From the NCBI GenBank assembly GCA_027346765.1, contig DAIERN010000060.1, positions 1 through 7,687 of the forward strand: a stretch of 7,687 nucleotides of DNA, given 5' to 3'. Both the position numbers and the translations under genes were made by a program. Numbering within the stretch: position 1 is the stretch's first letter; each line of letters begins with the position of its first letter. This DNA is from Chloroflexota bacterium (GTDB lineage: Bacteria; Chloroflexota; Limnocylindria; Limnocylindrales; CSP1-4). The notes under the pieces were generated by a model. It did no database searches. It was not told where the DNA came from and saw only the letters and a program-made list of their open reading frames with translations. Positions 7,074-7,687 of this stretch are shown here, one piece after another.

Positions 7074-7687
7074 TCAGCCGCTTCGTGTGGCGGTCGGTAA
7101 GGGCAGCGAAGTCGGCATCTTGCTGAAGGTCCGGGCGGCGCCGCCGACGACCGCGCCACCCAGGGTCAGGATGACCAGCCCGGCGCCGGTGACGGCCAGC
7201 TCGCGCCAGAGCGCGGATTCGAGCGACGCCGGGTCGGTGATGCCCATTGACGCCAGCTCCCCTTGCTGACCCACGTTGACGTAGCGCAGGTAGATGCACT
7301 CCGGTCCGGAGTGGCAGTTGATGGCGGTGCCGTTGGGTAGGGCACCGGTGTCGCCATAAATGAAGACGAGCCGGATGATCACGTACAGGATGGCCAGTCC
7401 CAGGCCGGTCACGAGGCCCGCCCAGCCGGCGTTGAGCAGGACCTTGCCGCGCGGCCGCCAGCGCTCGGAGCGAACGTTGGCGTAGACGCCGATCACGATG
7501 CCCGCCAGTGGCGCGGCGACGAAGACGATCGTCTGCACCGGGATGATCAGCTCAAAGGCGATCGCGATGACCAGCGCCATGCCCAGCCCCACCCAGCCGG
7601 CAAACACCGCGCCGGCATCAACGAAGCGCGTCAATTCGAACGCGCCAGGGCGCTTGCTCCGGGGAAGCGCGCGGCCGAGCCCAGCCC
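7074..7687 (-). CDS. Membrane protein of unknown function, partial at the right edge
   Basis: I do not recognise this family. Counting from an internal TTG at 7632-7634 there are 186 residues, but the frame stays open to the window edge (upstream residues include GRALPRSKRPGAFEL), so the true start probably lies outside. Four hydrophobic helices are visible, at about residues 7-30, 33-53, 66-92 and 147-168. Helices 2 and 3 are joined by a basic loop (RSERWRPRGK), which should face the cytoplasm. A polar loop of about 50 residues between helices 3 and 4 (GDTGALPNGTAINCHSGPEC, then IYLRYVNVGQ) is thus outside and has a cysteine pair, C107 and C113, that could form a disulfide. The C-terminus is short and ends PTATRSG at a TGA. 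The gene is convergent with rpsT. No enzyme or transport motif is evident. Confidence 0.7.
   Translation of the reverse strand, partial: AGLGRALPRSKRPGAFELTRFVDAGAVFAGWVGLGMALVIAIAFELIIPVQTIVFVAAPLAGIVIGVYANVRSERWRPRGKVLLNAGWAGLVTGLGLAILYVIIRLVFIYGDTGALPNGTAINCHSGPECIYLRYVNVGQQGELASMGITDPASLESALWRELAVTGAGLVILTLGGAVVGGAARTFSKMPTSLPLPTATRSG

Overview
The window is high in GC (about 70% over most of its length) and reads as bacterial chromosome. The core is a translation and heme-handling block: rpsT (ribosomal protein S20), diverging from a minus-strand operon lepA (elongation factor 4) - CPBP-family membrane protein - hemW. The rpsT/lepA/hemW neighbourhood is common in bacteria. The style of the proteins suggests a high-GC Chloroflexota lineage, or possibly a deep actinobacterial one. 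That placement is inference from family memory, not a database result.

Layout from left to right. Positions 1-236 hold an internal piece of a minus-strand sodium/sugar symporter, cut by the window edge at one end and by an abrupt junction near 235 at the other. From about 237 to 704 the plus strand codes for the C-terminal part of a transaldolase that lacks its N-terminal half and Schiff-base lysine. GC rises from about 59% before the junction to about 70% after it, so this looks like a chimeric join or a real recombination scar. The transaldolase stop overlaps the stop of a convergent GntR/FadR-type regulator (minus, 701-1360). Next on the minus strand is a complete type II toxin-antitoxin pair: an AbrB/MazE-fold antitoxin (1826-2065) coupled by ATGA to a PIN-domain toxin (1419-1829), with a promoter/operator-like site upstream. 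hemW (2136-3290) follows and is interrupted by one in-frame TAG at 2970-2972. It is coupled by ATGA to a CPBP-family membrane protein (3287-4069), which starts 14 bases after lepA (4084-5901). Across a 99-base divergent gap lies rpsT (6001-6720), whose product carries an unusual lysine/alanine-rich tail of about 125 residues resembling histone H1. A 353-base gene-free stretch with mutually exclusive hairpins separates it from a convergent membrane protein of unknown function (7074 to the right edge).

How the genes relate: lepA, the CPBP gene and hemW look like one transcript with tight spacing or overlap. The toxin-antitoxin pair has its own promoter signals just after hemW, and the GntR gene has its own palindrome directly upstream of its start. 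I found no CRISPR array, tRNA, rRNA or recognisable transposase. No undescribed multi-gene system is visible. The points most worth a second look are the position-235 junction, the hemW amber codon and the H1-like tail on S20.
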